Assembly (NCBI RefSeq): GCF_016808335.1
Contig: NC_053146.1
Location: 4,255,015-4,319,014 of the forward strand
Length of the DNA: 64,000 nucleotides
Source of the DNA: Panicum virgatum
Taxonomy: Eukaryota; Streptophyta; Magnoliopsida; Poales; Poaceae
Direction of reading: 5' to 3'
Below the pieces are notes generated by a model. That model saw only the letters and a list, made by a program, of their open reading frames with translations, had not been told where the DNA came from and ran no database searches. Numbering within the stretch: the first letter of the stretch is position 1; every line of letters starts with the position of its first letter. Below, in pieces: positions 10,799 through 22,867 of this stretch. The position numbers were made by a program, and so were the translations under genes.

Positions 10799-11124
10799 GA
10801 TTCAGCTACTAAGGTGCCCCCATATATATAACAGGGAGGGATGGGAAAAAGCACAAACGGGTGATAACTTCTTGTTGGTAGAAGAGCAGTTGTCTCTTTT
10901 GTGATCAGTACCTATGATGAGTTAATGCTGTTACTACCGGTTAGTGTTGGATAATAATGAGGCAGCTTGTTTCAATTGAAAATCTGGCTTTGAAAATAAG
11001 ATGGTTTGGCTTGGCTTGTTAATGATAAAAATATAAATAGGAAGCTTGGATTGGTTCATTTAAAAATCTCGTGTTACATTGTTTTAGTAATGTTGAGACT
11101 AGAACAGTGATGTTATAACTTATA
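10799..11124. other. unassigned intergenic DNA
   Basis: Includes CATATATATAACAGG (about 10829) and an AGGGAGGGATGGGAAAA segment (10835-10855) that could weakly pair with the unit 2 motif. Otherwise nothing. Confidence 0.4.
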
Positions 11125-11310
11125 AACAGTACTCCTTCCATCATATAAAGAGTGATGTTATAGCTTATAAGCATTAATACCTTCCATCCCATAAAAAGTG
11201 CAATTGTAGTTTTTCATACAGATTAGCATCGCTGTCAGACCTTGGTACCCTTATTATCTACTCCATTCCAAATTGTAATTCATTTGACTTTTTTTTACCC
11301 AAAAATTTAT
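11125..11310. mobile_element. Stowaway-like MITE ends, degenerate
   Basis: Three similar TACTCC/TACCTTCCAT-type starts lie close together: 11130 (CTCCTTCCATCATATAAAGA), about 11190 (CCTTCCATCCCATAAAAAGT) and about 11262 (CTCCATTCCAAATTGTAATT). They resemble Stowaway termini but are not paired into clean inverted repeats, so they are probably broken or nested copies. Confidence 0.4.
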
Positions 11311-12408
11311 TGCGCTTCTTTGAAATAGGCACATTAACTTTCGCTAAGCACCCCCACGTGCGCAGATAAGAAAGTGATGATTTTCTCCCCATTCCACATC
11401 TCATATGGAGTTTGATCTTGATTCTTGTTTGTAACTTTATTCAAGACATGACACAAAGTCAATATAGCCTCCCCCCACCATGCCTTAGAAAGACCAGCTG
11501 TGTCTAACATGGAGTTAACCAAGTCAGTCACCGTGCGGTTTTTCCTCTCGGCAATCCCGTTTGATTCGGGAGAATAGGGAGGCGTCCTCTCATGAATAAT
11601 TCCATGCTCCTCACATAATTCATCAAATATTTTGGAAAATACTCGCCACCACTGATATGACTTTAGACGCTTGATCTTTCTCTCTAGTTGATTCTCAACT
11701 TCAGCTTTATAGATTTTAAAGTAGTCTAACACTTCGTTCTTAGTTCGCAACAAATAAACATAGCAAAATCTAGTCGCATCGTCAATTAATGTCATGAAAT
11801 ATCTTTTCCCACCTTTTGTCAACACACCATTCATCTCATATAGATCAGAATGTATGAGTTCTAGAGGTGCCAAGTGTCTCTCCTCAGCAGCCTTGTGAGG
11901 CTTCCTGAGGTTGCTTTGATTGCACACAACTATGGCACTTAGAACCTTTGGCAATGGAGAATTTCAGAATTAAACACATGCTGGAAAGCCGAGACATCAA
12001 ACCAAAATTAACATGACACAAACGTGAATGCCAAACACTCGCATCATCGCTAACGTTGCCACAAATATGGTTCACCGACTTATTACAAAAATCAGCAAGA
12101 GAAAAGCGGAACAAGCCTCCGCAATCATAGCCTTTACCAATGAATTGTCCATGTTTCGACACGACAAACTTATTGGACTCTAACACTACCTTAAACCCGT
12201 CCTTGCATAGGACTGACCCTGCTGACCAGATTCTTGTTGATAGTGGGCACATGCTTGCACGTTCCTCAGCTGCACGATCTTCCCCGAAGTAAACTTCAGA
12301 TCTACCGTGCCAACACCATGAACAGAAGCATGTGAGCCAGTTCCCCATCAGCACGGAGAAGTCCCGGACGGTCTGGTAAGAAGAAAACATAGAGATGTCA
12401 GCACACAC
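11301..12408 (-). pseudogene. Copia pol fragment: GAG-pre-integrase and integrase core
   Basis: Two overlapping frames. 12408-11884 contains a GAG-pre-integrase-like segment (SVWHSRLCHVNFGLMSRLSS). 11954-11334 contains the integrase core: LIHSDLYEMNG, YFMTLIDDATRFCYVYLL, and FDELCEEHGIIHERTPPYSP followed by ESNGIAERKNRT. These hold the D and E positions of a D,D-35-E catalytic triad; the usual central D region is altered (RLKSYQWWRVF). Homology continues past the frame end in another frame to about 11300, then stops. Integrase inserts retrotransposon cDNA into the chromosome; this copy is broken by frameshifts and truncated. Confidence 0.75.
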
Positions 12409-12656
12409 ATGAACATTAGCACCCGTATCAAGCCACCAACTCGTGGATTAAAAACTGAAAGAACTATAGGTAAATTACCGTACCCATCTCCAGTGTTGCT
12501 CATGGTCACCATGTTGACATCCTTGGACTCATTTGCTTTCTTAGCCCTGCTGGTCTGCCCGATCTGGGCACTCCTTGGAGAAGTGTCCAAGCTTACCACA
12601 TGCATAGCACTTTTCCAAAGCCTTGTTCTTCTTCTTCTTGAAGGTAGTGGATCTTG

Positions 12657-13324
12657 TTAGGCTTGTTGTTCCCTTTGTTCTTGCCACGTGGGAACTTCTA
12701 GGACCAGGTTGGCGCTGGACTGACCTTGATCTTCTTTCTCAGTAACGTCCTTCTTCCGAGCCTTCTCCTCAATATCAAGAGTCGCTATCAGATTTTCAAC
12801 TGATATCTCCTGTCTCTTGTGTTTCAGAGTTGTCGGCGAAGTTCCTCCACTGGGAAGGCAACTTTGCAATAATGCATCCAGCCACAAACTTGTCGGGAAT
12901 AGGACACTTAAGGAGATCAAGATCCTTGACAATGCCCTGCACCTCATGCGCCTAGTTCCACCACATAACAGGTTATTCACCATTCCTATAGTTATGGAAA
13001 CTCTCCATGAGGTACAGTTCATTGCCCGCATCTGTTGCATCATACTTTGCAACCAGAGCATCCCACAGCATCTTCGCCTCTGTCTCATCAATGTACACAC
13101 GGACTAATCCATCTGACAGATTGCTAATGATACATCTATCAAAGAGATTATTGGCCTCATCGTACTTCTTCTGCTCTTCAGTAGTAAGTACGCCCTCAGG
13201 CTTGCCAAGTCTCATATCCCAGATGTGCATAGCAGTAAACCAGAGGCGAACCTTGGACTTCCAGATCTTAAAGTTCACGCCAATAAACTTTTTCTGGCCT
13301 CAATGACCTAGCGAAACCAGCCAT
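12657..13324 (-). pseudogene. Copia gag fragment
   Basis: A probable ATG lies at 13324 (MAGFARSLRPEK), and the frame shifts at the A run near 13292. Frame 13278-12973 continues with NFKIWKSKVRLWFTAMHIWD and VYIDETEAKMLWDALVAKYD, features of the Copia-type gag polypeptide (UBN2-like). Another shift near 12960 leads into 13100-12657. Gag would form the cytoplasmic particle that packages element RNA. At least three frame changes make this copy nonfunctional. Confidence 0.7.
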
Positions 13325-13364
13325 TGTTAAATCAACTAGATTGCCTATAATAAGGTTTTTGGAT

Positions 13365-14071
13365 TGTTGGAGAAATAGACAACTAGTAAGTTTAAATTCC
13401 GAACTAGATTTATCATGACGAGAATTAAACCTAGCATGCATGACTCTAACATACTAGACAATACATATATCATAAATATGATCTCAGAAAACATGATTAT
13501 GAAACAGATCTGATCACAAAATACGTACTGTGCGGGAGCCGGCCGGGAAGACGAAAGGACACAGACTGAGACTGAAGACGGTCCATTCGAACGGAGCGCA
13601 GCAACCGGCGTTGCAGACGATGGTACGCCGCAAGCTCCTGACTTGAACAGAGGACGAAGCCGTGGCGAAGAAGATGAGCAGTCGCGCTTAGCGCTTTCCG
13701 AAAACCTTATTCGCCCTCTCCCGATGCAGGATCATAAGAGCGAGCGGTTCCGGAGACCTGCTCTCCCGTTCGCCGGTGCACGCCGTCGTTCGGGATGGAT
13801 TAGACTATGATGGCGACGCAGCAGCGAGAAAGAGGCAAAACTCTAGGTTTGTAACCCTAGCTCAGTTTTGTAACTTTAGCTTGAGTTGATGTGTACTCTG
13901 ATGGTAGCCTATGTGTTAGATATATAGGAGATTCATAGGACCTCCTCAACTTCCCCTAGCAATGTGGGATTAAAGGTTTGCACCATAGCTCACTTCCTTC
14001 ATGCACCATGGGCCTTTGAGATTTATTTAGAATTTCTGAAATTGTTCATGGGCCTAGCCCAAATTCCATCA
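13365..14071 (-). repeat. 5' LTR of truncated Copia element
   Basis: On the minus strand it starts TGATGGAATTTGGGC and ends CCAACA, giving TG...CA ends and about 707 bp. It contains CCTATATATCTAAC (TATA-like, about 13923) and the block near 13970 reading TCCCACATTGCTAGGGGAAG. No standard tRNA-Met primer site is visible just inside it, so the 3' boundary is less certain. Confidence 0.5.
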
Positions 14072-14710
14072 TTATATGCATCTTTTCGAAAGAAGAATTT
14101 TCATGCAGAGGAAGAACAATAAGAACACAAGGATCGTTTGGAACCATCATTGTGATTTATTGGTCTAATTACACCGCCTTCTCTTTGCAGCAGTTAACCA
14201 ACACGTTACATCCATCACTCATTCACCTTGTTAACTTCACCTTAAGCAAGAGCAGAGAAACACAAAAACAGAGTACCACTATGACATGTTGGTTATTTTG
14301 TGTATTATACTCTTGGACCTCCCTGTATTGTACTCTTGGACACGCCCCTTGCCCAGAGCCCGGTATCTGTTTTATTTTGTTCCCACCATCTATGACATAA
14401 GATACCTGACCAGCTCGATCTGGTGTTGCTCATCACTCGGGAGGAATGATTTCCCTGCTGTCCAAAGTTGATCCGGAAGCGCCGGCCTCCAATGAAAGGA
14501 GAGAGCCATGCACAAAGCGGGGAAATCAGGTCGCTGGCACAAGCGGCGACGATGACAGTGAGCACCTTAGCACATCGAGAAACCGCGAGGCTGGAGGAAC
14601 AGTAGACTCAAAATGTTATGATCTTGTGCAATGCTGCTTTCCTCATACCTAGAGTCTATCAAGATGAAAGCATCGACGTGCTATTTTCCTTGGAGACCCC
14701 GACCCATCTC
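14072..14710. other. duplicated flank of unit 3
   Basis: Related to 16900-17586: both contain TTGGTCTAATTACACCGCCTT-like text, a CAGCAGTTAA(C/G)CAACAC phrase and AAAAACAGAGTACC. No coding frame is conserved between the copies, which argues against a protein gene. In the PHAS model this is downstream transcribed sequence. Confidence 0.45.
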
Positions 14711-14887
14711 TTTCCCATGCCTCCCAACCCCATACATTCATGTTCTAGCATTTAAGTAGTTTGGCCACCAGTTTCCATGAGAATAATGGCTGCTTGTTTG
14801 TAACATCTTGCTTCTTTTTTGAGATAGTATGTAACATCTTTCTTTGATTGTGATTCTCCACTGAGTCTTTGACACACACATATATAG
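14711..14887 (-). ncRNA. array unit 3: miR2118-like motif plus TATA box
   Basis: Plus strand TTTCCCATGCCTCCCAACCC (14711-14730). The minus strand carries GGGTTGGGAGGCATGGGAAA with an intact GGGAGGCAT core. The minus-strand TATA box CTATATATGTGTGTG is at 14887-14873, 147 bp from the motif. Flanks on both sides are clearly related to unit 6 (for example CATACCTAGAGTCT and GAGAATAATGGCTGC in both), so these are duplicated units. Confidence 0.45.
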
Positions 14888-15623
14888 GAGCGTCTTGGAA
14901 GGGAACACGATGGGGATGGAAGGTGGTTGTGAGATGCATAATTGCTTTAGTTGCGCAGTTGCATATGTGGTTTTTAACAACCTAACATTTTCTAGGACAC
15001 ATCATTCAGAATAAAAAACATTTTCTAGGACACTAGGTATTATGTGTGCCAGTGCCACCAACTCTTGAACTCATGATGTGATCAAAATTCATTGACACAA
15101 TAAATTTCCAGTTCCCTACAGGCCTACATAGTAAAGTTAGCTAGAGACCCTCCGCGAGAAAAATTGGCTGTGCCGCCAACATCTAACCGGACTCTAACAT
15201 ACATGTCCCACTCCCATGCTCACATTCCAACCATGTATTCAAAACGATTGTCTGACTTCCTTTGAAAAGAAATGGATTCACTCTTTGTTGGGGGTATTCG
15301 TTTATGCTAGAGTGTCACTCTTTGTGGAATGAGCGTGTGTATAGAGTAAAATGCTATTTATATTTTAGACAAGGTATATTTTTCGATAAGAGGAAATTAG
15401 GAAAAGTTCAGATGGGAAGCATCTCATGGCTAATCCATAAGCATCGGTCTATACAAGTAGGCAACAGGAAGAACAGTGCATCCTCACAAGTTGTTGCATG
15501 CGTTCCTCCCAATTCCCAACTCAGTCATCTCATATTCCTGCTGCTGCTCTACCTCAGGCAGCCACCTGATTACCACCGAGGAAAAATCCATAAACATTGT
15601 AACATGTCTTATGGCAAAATATT
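14888..15623. other. inter-unit DNA
   Basis: No repeat boundary or conserved reading frame. The open frame at 15262-15648 has no domain features. Confidence 0.35.
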
Positions 15624-15800
15624 TTCTCGGTATCTCCCAACCCCATGAGTGCAGCTTCTTTCAGTACAACGAGAACTTGCCACGCGCGTTCACTTTGTTG
15701 GAACCATGAAAGCAGCATGACCAAGCAGCAAGCACTTAGCTTCTTTAGATCTAAGGCCGGGATATATTTCCATCTTTTAAAAGAACGAACATCTATATAG
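15624..15800 (-). ncRNA. array unit 4: degenerate motif plus TATA box
   Basis: Plus strand TTCTCGGTATCTCCCAACCC (15624-15643), with the right half conserved and the left half diverged. Minus-strand TATA box CTATATAG at 15800-15793, about 148 bp away. Spacing matches the other units even though the motif is weak. Confidence 0.3.
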
Positions 15801-15971
15801 CTTGGCTTCGCTATGTGCTCTCAGTTTCATGATGGAAGCATTTATATGCAGATGCCACTCTGAACACTTATATGCATCTTTCTAAAGAAGAATTTTCATG
15901 CAGAGGAGGAGAGGAACAAAGAACATAAGGATCAGATATAATGATCTATTGTGCTTAATTCACAAGGACAC

Positions 15972-16361
15972 TAAGGGGCTGATTGGTTCGCTGCATCGCG
16001 GCCAACCAGGCCCGTCGGATATAGGGAAGGGTTGATTGGTTACTTGGAGGGGGTACTTGGCCTAGCCTCGCTGGTGGAAAAACAGCGCCGCAGCCTGGCT
16101 CTCGAGATACGGTAGATTTGCTCGTTTCTTCCCAGCCTGGTTGGTGCGGTGCGAGGGAGTTCTCAGTTAGCGTGCAGATAGGGTAAACAGCAGTTGGGTA
16201 CGCTAGCTATGCAGGTGACCAAACAAATTCACTAGCTGGTCTGGCTGCGGGAGAACAGAAACCAAACAAACCGCTTCTGCACCTGGAAAGCCTGGCCGGC
16301 GGGGGCCTGTATGGTTTGTACGAGCCAGGCTGCAGCGGGAACGAAACCAATCAGACCCTAA
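15972..16361. mobile_element. Tourist/PIF-Harbinger-like MITE
   Basis: A TAA direct repeat (15972-15974 and 16359-16361) flanks 384 bp. The ends GGGGCTGATTGGTTCG and CGAAACCAATCAGACCC are imperfect inverted repeats (GGG.CTGATTGGTT). The 3 bp TAA duplication is the PIF/Harbinger signature. It sits about 10 bp from the unit 5 motif. Confidence 0.75.
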
Positions 16362-16369
16362 GCCATTGC

Positions 16370-16500
16370 TTCCCCATGCCTCCCAACTCTACACGCATAG
16401 TCTGGCTCGTTCCCCTCTAGAAAAGAGCTTAATGGGTTCCATGTCTCTTCTATTTTCTTTGGCTGCGGTTACTCACACCACACCTATATATTCCTGATAG
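16370..16500 (-). ncRNA. array unit 5: miR2118-like motif plus TATA box
   Basis: Plus strand TTCCCCATGCCTCCCAACTC (16370-16389, continuing TA). It resembles rice miR2118 as I remember it except around positions 6 and 17-19. Minus-strand TATA box TATATAG at 16500-16494, 103 bp away. Confidence 0.42.
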
Positions 16501-17586
16501 GTAACTGGTGTATTAATGATGACATAGATAGGTACCAAGACCATTGTACTATACACGTCTGGTTGTATTAGTTGGAGGAGGGGCAAGAATTTCAACCATA
16601 ATAAATTTGCATTCAGTATTTGTTCATTCGAATTAAAATTCAAAGCTGATTCGTAGAAGCAGACTGATTAGGACCACCGTCTCAAGTTGGGCACTATCAT
16701 TCTAGGCCGGCCTTGTGGTTTGTACAATGATTAGGATTTGGTCTGTGGTAGTGTAGAAAACATAAGTTGCAATCAACAACTCTTTGCAATATTTCCCTAA
16801 CAATCAACTTTCATTATATGTTATTCATAAATATCAACCAGCCCCTATAGTCTACATTTTCCTTTTCTTCATTTTGATAAAATTAGATTTGCCCCCATTG
16901 TGATTTGTTTTCTCGACATCGTCATCATTGTGATATATCGGTCTGATTACGGCGCCTTCTCTTTACAGCAGTTAAGCAACACTCCATTTTTTTAGCATTC
17001 CAGGGACCAGAGCCCCACTCCATATCTACTTGAACAATGCATTATACCACCATTATGTATATCATGGAAAAGAAAGGTTTCTTTGATGCTATAAGCAACT
17101 CGGTTTCTCATTCCTGTCAACAACTTCAATTCTCTCATTCAGTTCATCCAATTGAGCTTGGAGCAACTTGGAGGTCCACTCCAACAAGGGAGCCTCTGGC
17201 CAAATTGAGCTTTGTAGCATGCTGTTGTTCTGCGTCTTGCAAATTTGATCGCTTATCACATTGTTGGTTTCACCCTGAGTGGGAGCAGAGCAAGACAAAA
17301 ACAGAGTACCGGTGCAACTGCCAGCGACATCATCGGCTGATAGGTGACAACGCAGAGCCAAGAACAAGCGGCGAAAGCAGGTCAGTGGCACAAGCGGCGA
17401 TGATGGCAGTGAGCCGAGCACATCGAGCACCAGCATCCCCTGACATCACGCGCAGCAACCACACGGCTGGAGGAACCGATGGCTGAAAATGTGCTGACTT
17501 TGTGCACTGCTGCTTTCCTCATACCTAGAGTCTTGATGGATGAAGGCAGAGATGTGCTGTTGACCACAGAGAACCCGACCCATCTC
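16501..17586. other. inter-unit DNA, duplicated flank of unit 6
   Basis: The right half (about 16900 on) parallels 14140-14700. The piece around 16730-16810 (TTGCAATCAACAACTCTTTG) is related to 54010-54060. No gene. Confidence 0.4.
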
Positions 17587-17758
17587 TTTCCCATGTCTCC
17601 CAACCCTATAGATCCATGTTCTTGCATTTAAGTAGTTTGGTCAGTTTCCTTGAGAATAATGGCTGCATGTTTGTAGCATCTTTCTTCTTGTGTTTTTCTT
17701 TTCTACGAGGAAGTTTGTAACATCTTGTGATTCTCCACTTTGACACACACATATATAG
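17587..17758 (-). ncRNA. array unit 6: miR2118-like motif plus TATA box
   Basis: Plus strand TTTCCCATGTCTCCCAACCC (17587-17606, continuing TATA). Minus-strand TATA box CTATATATGTGTGTG beginning at 17758, about 142 bp away. The stems CCATCTC/GAGATGG and TCTCCC/GGGAGA around motif and TATA region could form an imperfect hairpin if the plus strand were transcribed. Confidence 0.42.
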
Positions 17759-18235
17759 AAGTATCTTGGAACGGGAGACGATGGAGATGGAAGCTGGTTA
17801 TAACTCAATGCTATGTACGTTCTGTATTGATGATTGGGTAGGAAGAAGGTATGTACATATAGTTTGCCATACATGCTGACATGAACACCGGGCTGGGGGT
17901 GCTGCAGCCCCGGTCTGGCCAATAAAATTGCATGTATTCCCATGTGCTATGCTGTACAAATTAGTCTAGTTATCTTGAAATTAGCCCCAAGTATCTCCAA
18001 TCAGAATAAGTCATACTGTCCAAGCCCAGGCCCAGCTCGAATTCTGGCTCCACCCTGTGCGCAACAAAGCAAGGAAGAGAACTATACATGCTCGCAACTC
18101 TCAAAGATCTCTGTGCACTTCTCACCTTTGTTCCGCAGTCATCCTTTGAACAATCCCTGCAGAATACGCTCCCAATATCTCCCCAACTCACGAGTCTAGA
18201 TGTAGTTTAAACAATAAGAAAGCCTCGTCTTTTGT
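17759..18235. other. unassigned intergenic DNA
   Basis: Includes TGTATTGATGATTGG at about 17823, a phrase that recurs beyond the TATA side of several units (29730, 41820, 42605). No gene. Confidence 0.4.
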
Positions 18236-18237
18236 TA

Positions 18238-18384
18238 CTCACTCCCTCTGTTCCAAAATATATGTTGTTTTAATATTTCTAGATTCATAGATTTTACTAT
18301 GCATCTGGATATATATCATATATAGATACATAACAAATATTATAAATTAAAAAAATAAAAACGGCCTACATTTGGAACAGGAAG
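18238..18384. mobile_element. Stowaway-like MITE
   Basis: TA dinucleotides at 18236-18237 and 18385-18386 flank 147 bp. Left end CTCACTCCCTCTGTTCCAAA and right end CATTTGGAACAGGAAG are inverted repeats with mismatches, and the interior is AT-rich. This is the usual Stowaway architecture. Confidence 0.75.
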
Positions 18385-18859
18385 TACCAGCTTGAAGTTG
18401 TGCTAGTCCAAGCAGAAAGATGACGCTAGATCACACTCGACTACAACTGTCAACGCCAAACTAGAATAGTGAAACAAGACAGTGCATCCTCCAAATGCTC
18501 TCTCCAAGTACATCCCTTCTCTCAATCCATTTCCCTGAAATATTTAGTAGTTGGGCACGAGGTACGATGTAGAAAGGAAAGAGAAAACCTGGATGCTACT
18601 TCTGGATTTTCTTGAACTGCATGCAAGGGATAACTGACCAGATCACCAGCTTTTAATAGTCAAGAAATTTGAGGCTTATCATGGTGGTTGGAAGAATTTG
18701 ATCATTTGTTGATCATAAATCTTATATGTGAATGAAAAATATAAATTAATGTTGGTACACATTCTACTTGTTTTGGTACCGACCCCACACATTTAGCACC
18801 TTTTTCTAAGTACCTCTCGTACTTTTTATATCTCTAACTTTAGATTTTACCGTGATGAA
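18385..18859. other. unassigned intergenic DNA
   Basis: AT-rich; nothing recognisable before the LINE target duplication. Confidence 0.5.
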
Positions 18860-18873
18860 TGACTTAATTATTC
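18860..18873. repeat. LINE target-site duplication, left
   Basis: TGACTTAATTATTC, an exact 14 bp match to 24187-24200. Confidence 0.9.
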
Positions 18874-19006
18874 TTTTTTTGAAAAACCAGCAGGAGCACT
18901 GCCTTGTCATTTAAGGAAGGAGAAGCAGGGATTGTATCTTACAGTGATGATATTACATAAATAATCAAGCTCGCACACCCTGTAAAGAAAAGGCCTAACA
19001 TAAGTA

Positions 19007-22000
19007 CTAGGATAACTCTAGCCCCAAGCAGGCCAATTTTCTAGTGTGAACTTCATGTTTGATCTCTTGAATCACTTCCGCCGGGCTCTTTATCTTCTGT
19101 TCGAACACACGCCGGTTCCTTTCCTTCCATAGATTCCAAGCACAATACATCATCATTGCAGCTTTAATTTTCCTTGTTTTTTTTGGGCAAGTGAGCAAGT
19201 TCCTTTTCCCGCCAATAAGGGATGTGAATGCCGTTTTGTGGAGGCTGCACCAATTGTTGTGACCAATCTGTCATTTTCTCCCATACTTGTCTAGCAAAAT
19301 TGCAATGTAGGACCAGATGCTCTGCTGTTTCTTGGTCATTGTTGCAGAGTGGACATATAGGATTGCATGGCCAATGCCTGCTCATCAATTTGTCTGCTGT
19401 TAGAATTTTGGACTGCACCAATAGCCAAGCAAAGAATTTATGTTTGCCTTCCGAATCAGCCTTCCAAATAGAGTGCCCCTGAAAATGGCTGTAGGACCCC
19501 ATGAACTGCGCATTATAAGCAGATTTTGCTGTATACTCCCCATGTGTTGTCCACTTCCAGGTTATTTGATCTGGTTGATCACACAATTGCACCTCCTGAA
19601 CTGCATCCCAAAGCTTAATGAAGTCAGTCATTTCAGTGACCATTTCCATGCGCCACAATCCTCTGATCCAATTCTGATTGTGCACCTCTTCCTTGACTGT
19701 TTTATTTTTCCTCCTTGCTAGCTTGAATAAACCAGGGAACAGGTCCATCGGTGCTTGCCCATGAAGCCAGGACGATTGCCAGAAACTTGCCCTTGTAGCA
19801 TCACCTATGGTTATCACTGTGCTTGCTCGAAAGAGTTGTTTGTCAACCGTGTCCACCGGTGGAGTTGTGCCGACCCAAGGTTTTTCAGGAGAAACCCACT
19901 CATGCCACTACCATCTTAGTCTTAGTGCCCTACTAAAAAGGTCCAGATCTAGGACACCCAATCCTCCAAAATTCTTTGGCCTCATTACTTTGCTCCATTT
20001 CACCAAACAATGTCCCCCATTTGCATCTGTTGATCCCTTCCATAAGAAGCTCCGCCTTAGCTTGTCAATTTTCTTAATAGCCCATTTTTGCAGCTTGAAC
20101 ACTGTGATATAATAAGTTGGTATTGATGTCAGTACAACGTTCACTAGCCTTAACCTTCCTACTTTATTCATCAGCCTCCCTTTCCATGCTGCTAGTCTTC
20201 TTCCCACTTTATCAATTAATGGTTGGACATCAACGCGTCTGATCTGTCTCACATGCAGAGGAAGTCCCAAATATGTACATGAGAAAGTTTTGACCGGGCA
20301 TGGTAATGGCTCCAAGATGTGCTGCAGATCGAGTTCCTCATAACGAACTGGGTAAACTGCACTCTTTTCCATGTTTGTTATTAGCCCTGAGACAGTGCCA
20401 AAGGAACACAAGATGTTTTTTACTGCTTGCACTTCCTCTGTTGTTGGATTGAGAAATATTGCTGCATCGTCTGCAAATAAGCTTATCCTCAGTTTTGCTC
20501 TTCTATTGTTTATTGGTGTTAGCAATTCCTTGGTCAGTTGCTCTTTGTAGCATTAGCTGTAAAGGTTCCATTGCTAGGATAAATAACATTGGGGATAGTG
20601 GATCCCCTTGACGAAGTCCTAGTCCTATGCTTGAACCACTTCCTCTTGCCTCATTGAGAAGGATTGAAGATGCTGAGGTTGCCAATAGGGTTGTCACCCA
20701 AGGTTTTCCACCTGTGACCAAAGCCAAACTGCTCAAGAACTTCCTGTAAGTAATCCCACCTGACAGTGTCGAAAGCTTTAGCAATGTCGAGTTTCATAAA
20801 AAGTGTCGGTTTGCCATCCCTGTGCAGTTCTCTAATCATATTCTGCATATAAAGGAAGTTGTCATGTATACTTCATTTTTTTATGAAAGCACTTTGTGCT
20901 GAGAGCCTAGTGTCCAGCAACTTTGATATTAGCTTCACAATGCTGTGTGACAATCTTATCGGTCTAAAATCCCCAACTGTCTTGGCATCCTCCTTCTTTG
21001 GCAGTAAAACAATGTGAGCATTGTTGAGTAGGTTGAAATGCTGATCATGGCAATTAAAGAAAAAGTTGGCAGCTGCAAGTAAATCAAGTTTGATTGTATG
21101 CCAGCTTGCTTTGTAAAAAACCCCAATGAAGCCATCGGGCCCGGGTGCTTTGTCTGAGGCTATGTCTTGTATAGTTGACAGTAACTCTGCCTCAGTGAAT
21201 TCTGCCTCCAAGTGCTGCAGATTGTGCCTGGCTAACTGAATCTGCTCCCAATCCAAAGTCACCTCCCTACTCTCTTGTATGCCGAATCTGGAATTGAAAT
21301 GCTGAAGGATATGGTTTGCTTTTTCCTCATGTGTATGCATAATGCCATCACTTGTATGCAACTGCCTGATGAAATTCTTTCTTCTCCTGCCATTCACTTG
21401 TATATAAAATAACTTTGTGTTTGCTTCAGCTGCTCTGATGCTAGATAATCTTGATTGCTGCTTTGCTCTTAACTTTTCTAGTGCAGACATTCCCAGGAAT
21501 CGAAGTTTCAGATCTCTTCTTAGTTGGAGCTCGGCCTGACTTAGTTGTCTATGCTCTTGTACCACATCTAAAATTCCTATTAGTTGCCTAGCTGCAATCA
21601 TCAGAAGCCTATTGTTTCCAATTTTTTTCTTTGCCCATTGCTTGAGCGCCTTAGCAGTTATTGATAACTTGATGTGTAGCCTTAGGAAAGGATTATGCAC
21701 ATTTAATGGTTGCTCCCAGGCGTGCTTTACCACCTCATGATATCCTTGGATCTTTGGCCAGAATGCCTCAAATCGAAATCCTCTATACTTGTTGACCGCT
21801 GTTGCCCCAACCAAAAGTAGGCGGCTGTGATCAGAAACAAGAGAAGACAATGCTTGCAAGTCCGAGGCTGGTAGCATTAAGTCCCAATCTATTGAACAAA
21901 AGGCACAATTAATTCTGATTTGGGTTGTATCATTGGTCCATGAGTACTTCCTGCCTCTCAAGTTTATCTCTTTTAGTTCTAGGTAATTCAGCATGCTTCT

Positions 22001-22510
22001 AAATTCCCCCATCAGCCTCCTGTTTAAGTTGTTGTTGCTCTTGTCTTCAGCTGTTAGGATTAAGTTGAAGTCTCCAATCACCAACCATTTTTGTCCCACT
22101 ACTGATTTGAGTGCCCTCAGTTCCCTTAGAAACTCAATTGTTTCCCTGTCTCCCTGTGGGCCATACACCACAGTTAGCCACCAAGATTCTGTACACTGTG
22201 TAGAAATTACACACACCGAGATTGTGTGTTCTCTCACATGTGCTTGACAGATATTGTAGTAGTCCTCATCTACAGCTATCAGTGCACCTCCCCTAGTTCC
22301 TTGAGCTGGCAGGTATGCAAACTGCTTGCTGAATCTGACTCCTAGTGTCTCAATAATGTCTATCTCATTTATTAATGACAACTTTGTTTCTTGCAGAGCT
22401 GCAATTGTGCATTTTGTGTCCTGCACCAGATCCTTGACTACCTTCCTTCTTGCTCTGTTATTCAGCCCCCGAACATTCCAATCCAAGATCAAGCACTTTT
22501 GTTCACTCAT
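19007..22510 (-). pseudogene. LINE ORF2: AP-type endonuclease, reverse transcriptase, zf-RVT
   Basis: The likely start is ATG 22510 (MSEQKCLILDWNVRGLNN), rather than an ATG further upstream in the ORF1-ORF2 spacer. Residues 1 to about 230 are an exonuclease-endonuclease-phosphatase domain: LDWNVRGLN, ALQETK, VVYGPQGDRE, VIGDFNLIL and LVSDHSRLLL, which nicks target DNA. Reverse transcriptase follows: KAPGPDGFIGVFYKASW, LFMKLDIAKAFDTVRWDYL, GLRQGDPLSPMLF and ISLFADDAAIFLN (FADD box). The zf-RVT segment is CPLCNNDQETAEHLVLHC. Breaks: TGA at 20875-20873, frameshifts near 20708 and 20525, TAG at 19910-19908, and a frameshift at the T run near 19180. Defective. Confidence 0.88.
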
Positions 22511-22649
22511 TATTGAAACAACGATTGCTCCACCACTTGTTACTCCACAGCACCCCACAAATACAGATTTCACACAAACACAACATGCAACAATAAGGCC
22601 AATGCCACTCAGGAGGGGAGCAACAACACACAGATGGACTCACACTCAC

Positions 22650-22692
22650 CAAAGCACAGGTGCACACACCCACACCCACACACACACACACA
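22650..22692. repeat. (CA)n-rich microsatellite
   Basis: Interrupted CACACAC/CACACCC run in the ORF1-ORF2 spacer of the LINE. Confidence 0.8.
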
Positions 22693-22867
22693 TACCAGCG
22701 CGGGCATCCCCCGCTCAGTCGTCTGCATGGATGGCAATGGCGCCGAGTGTATCGGCGCCCTCTCCAGTCTGTAGGCCAAACACTTCTCTGTAATCAGTGA
22801 TGGTGTCATTCACAAGAGGCTCCACAAACTATTCTGTGAACTCTTCAGTCGTCTTGACTCCCTGTGT

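Larger units (their letters stand above)
11300..14071 (-). mobile_element. truncated Copia-type LTR retrotransposon
   Basis: Minus-strand order: LTR-like block (14071-13365), gag, zinc-knuckle and protease area, integrase, then an abrupt end near 11300 before reverse transcriptase. The 5' boundary at 14071/14072 is supported by comparison with a related flank at 15866: TTATATGCATCTTT follows directly in both, without the element at 15866. There is no 3' LTR, RT or RNase H. Inactive. Confidence 0.75.
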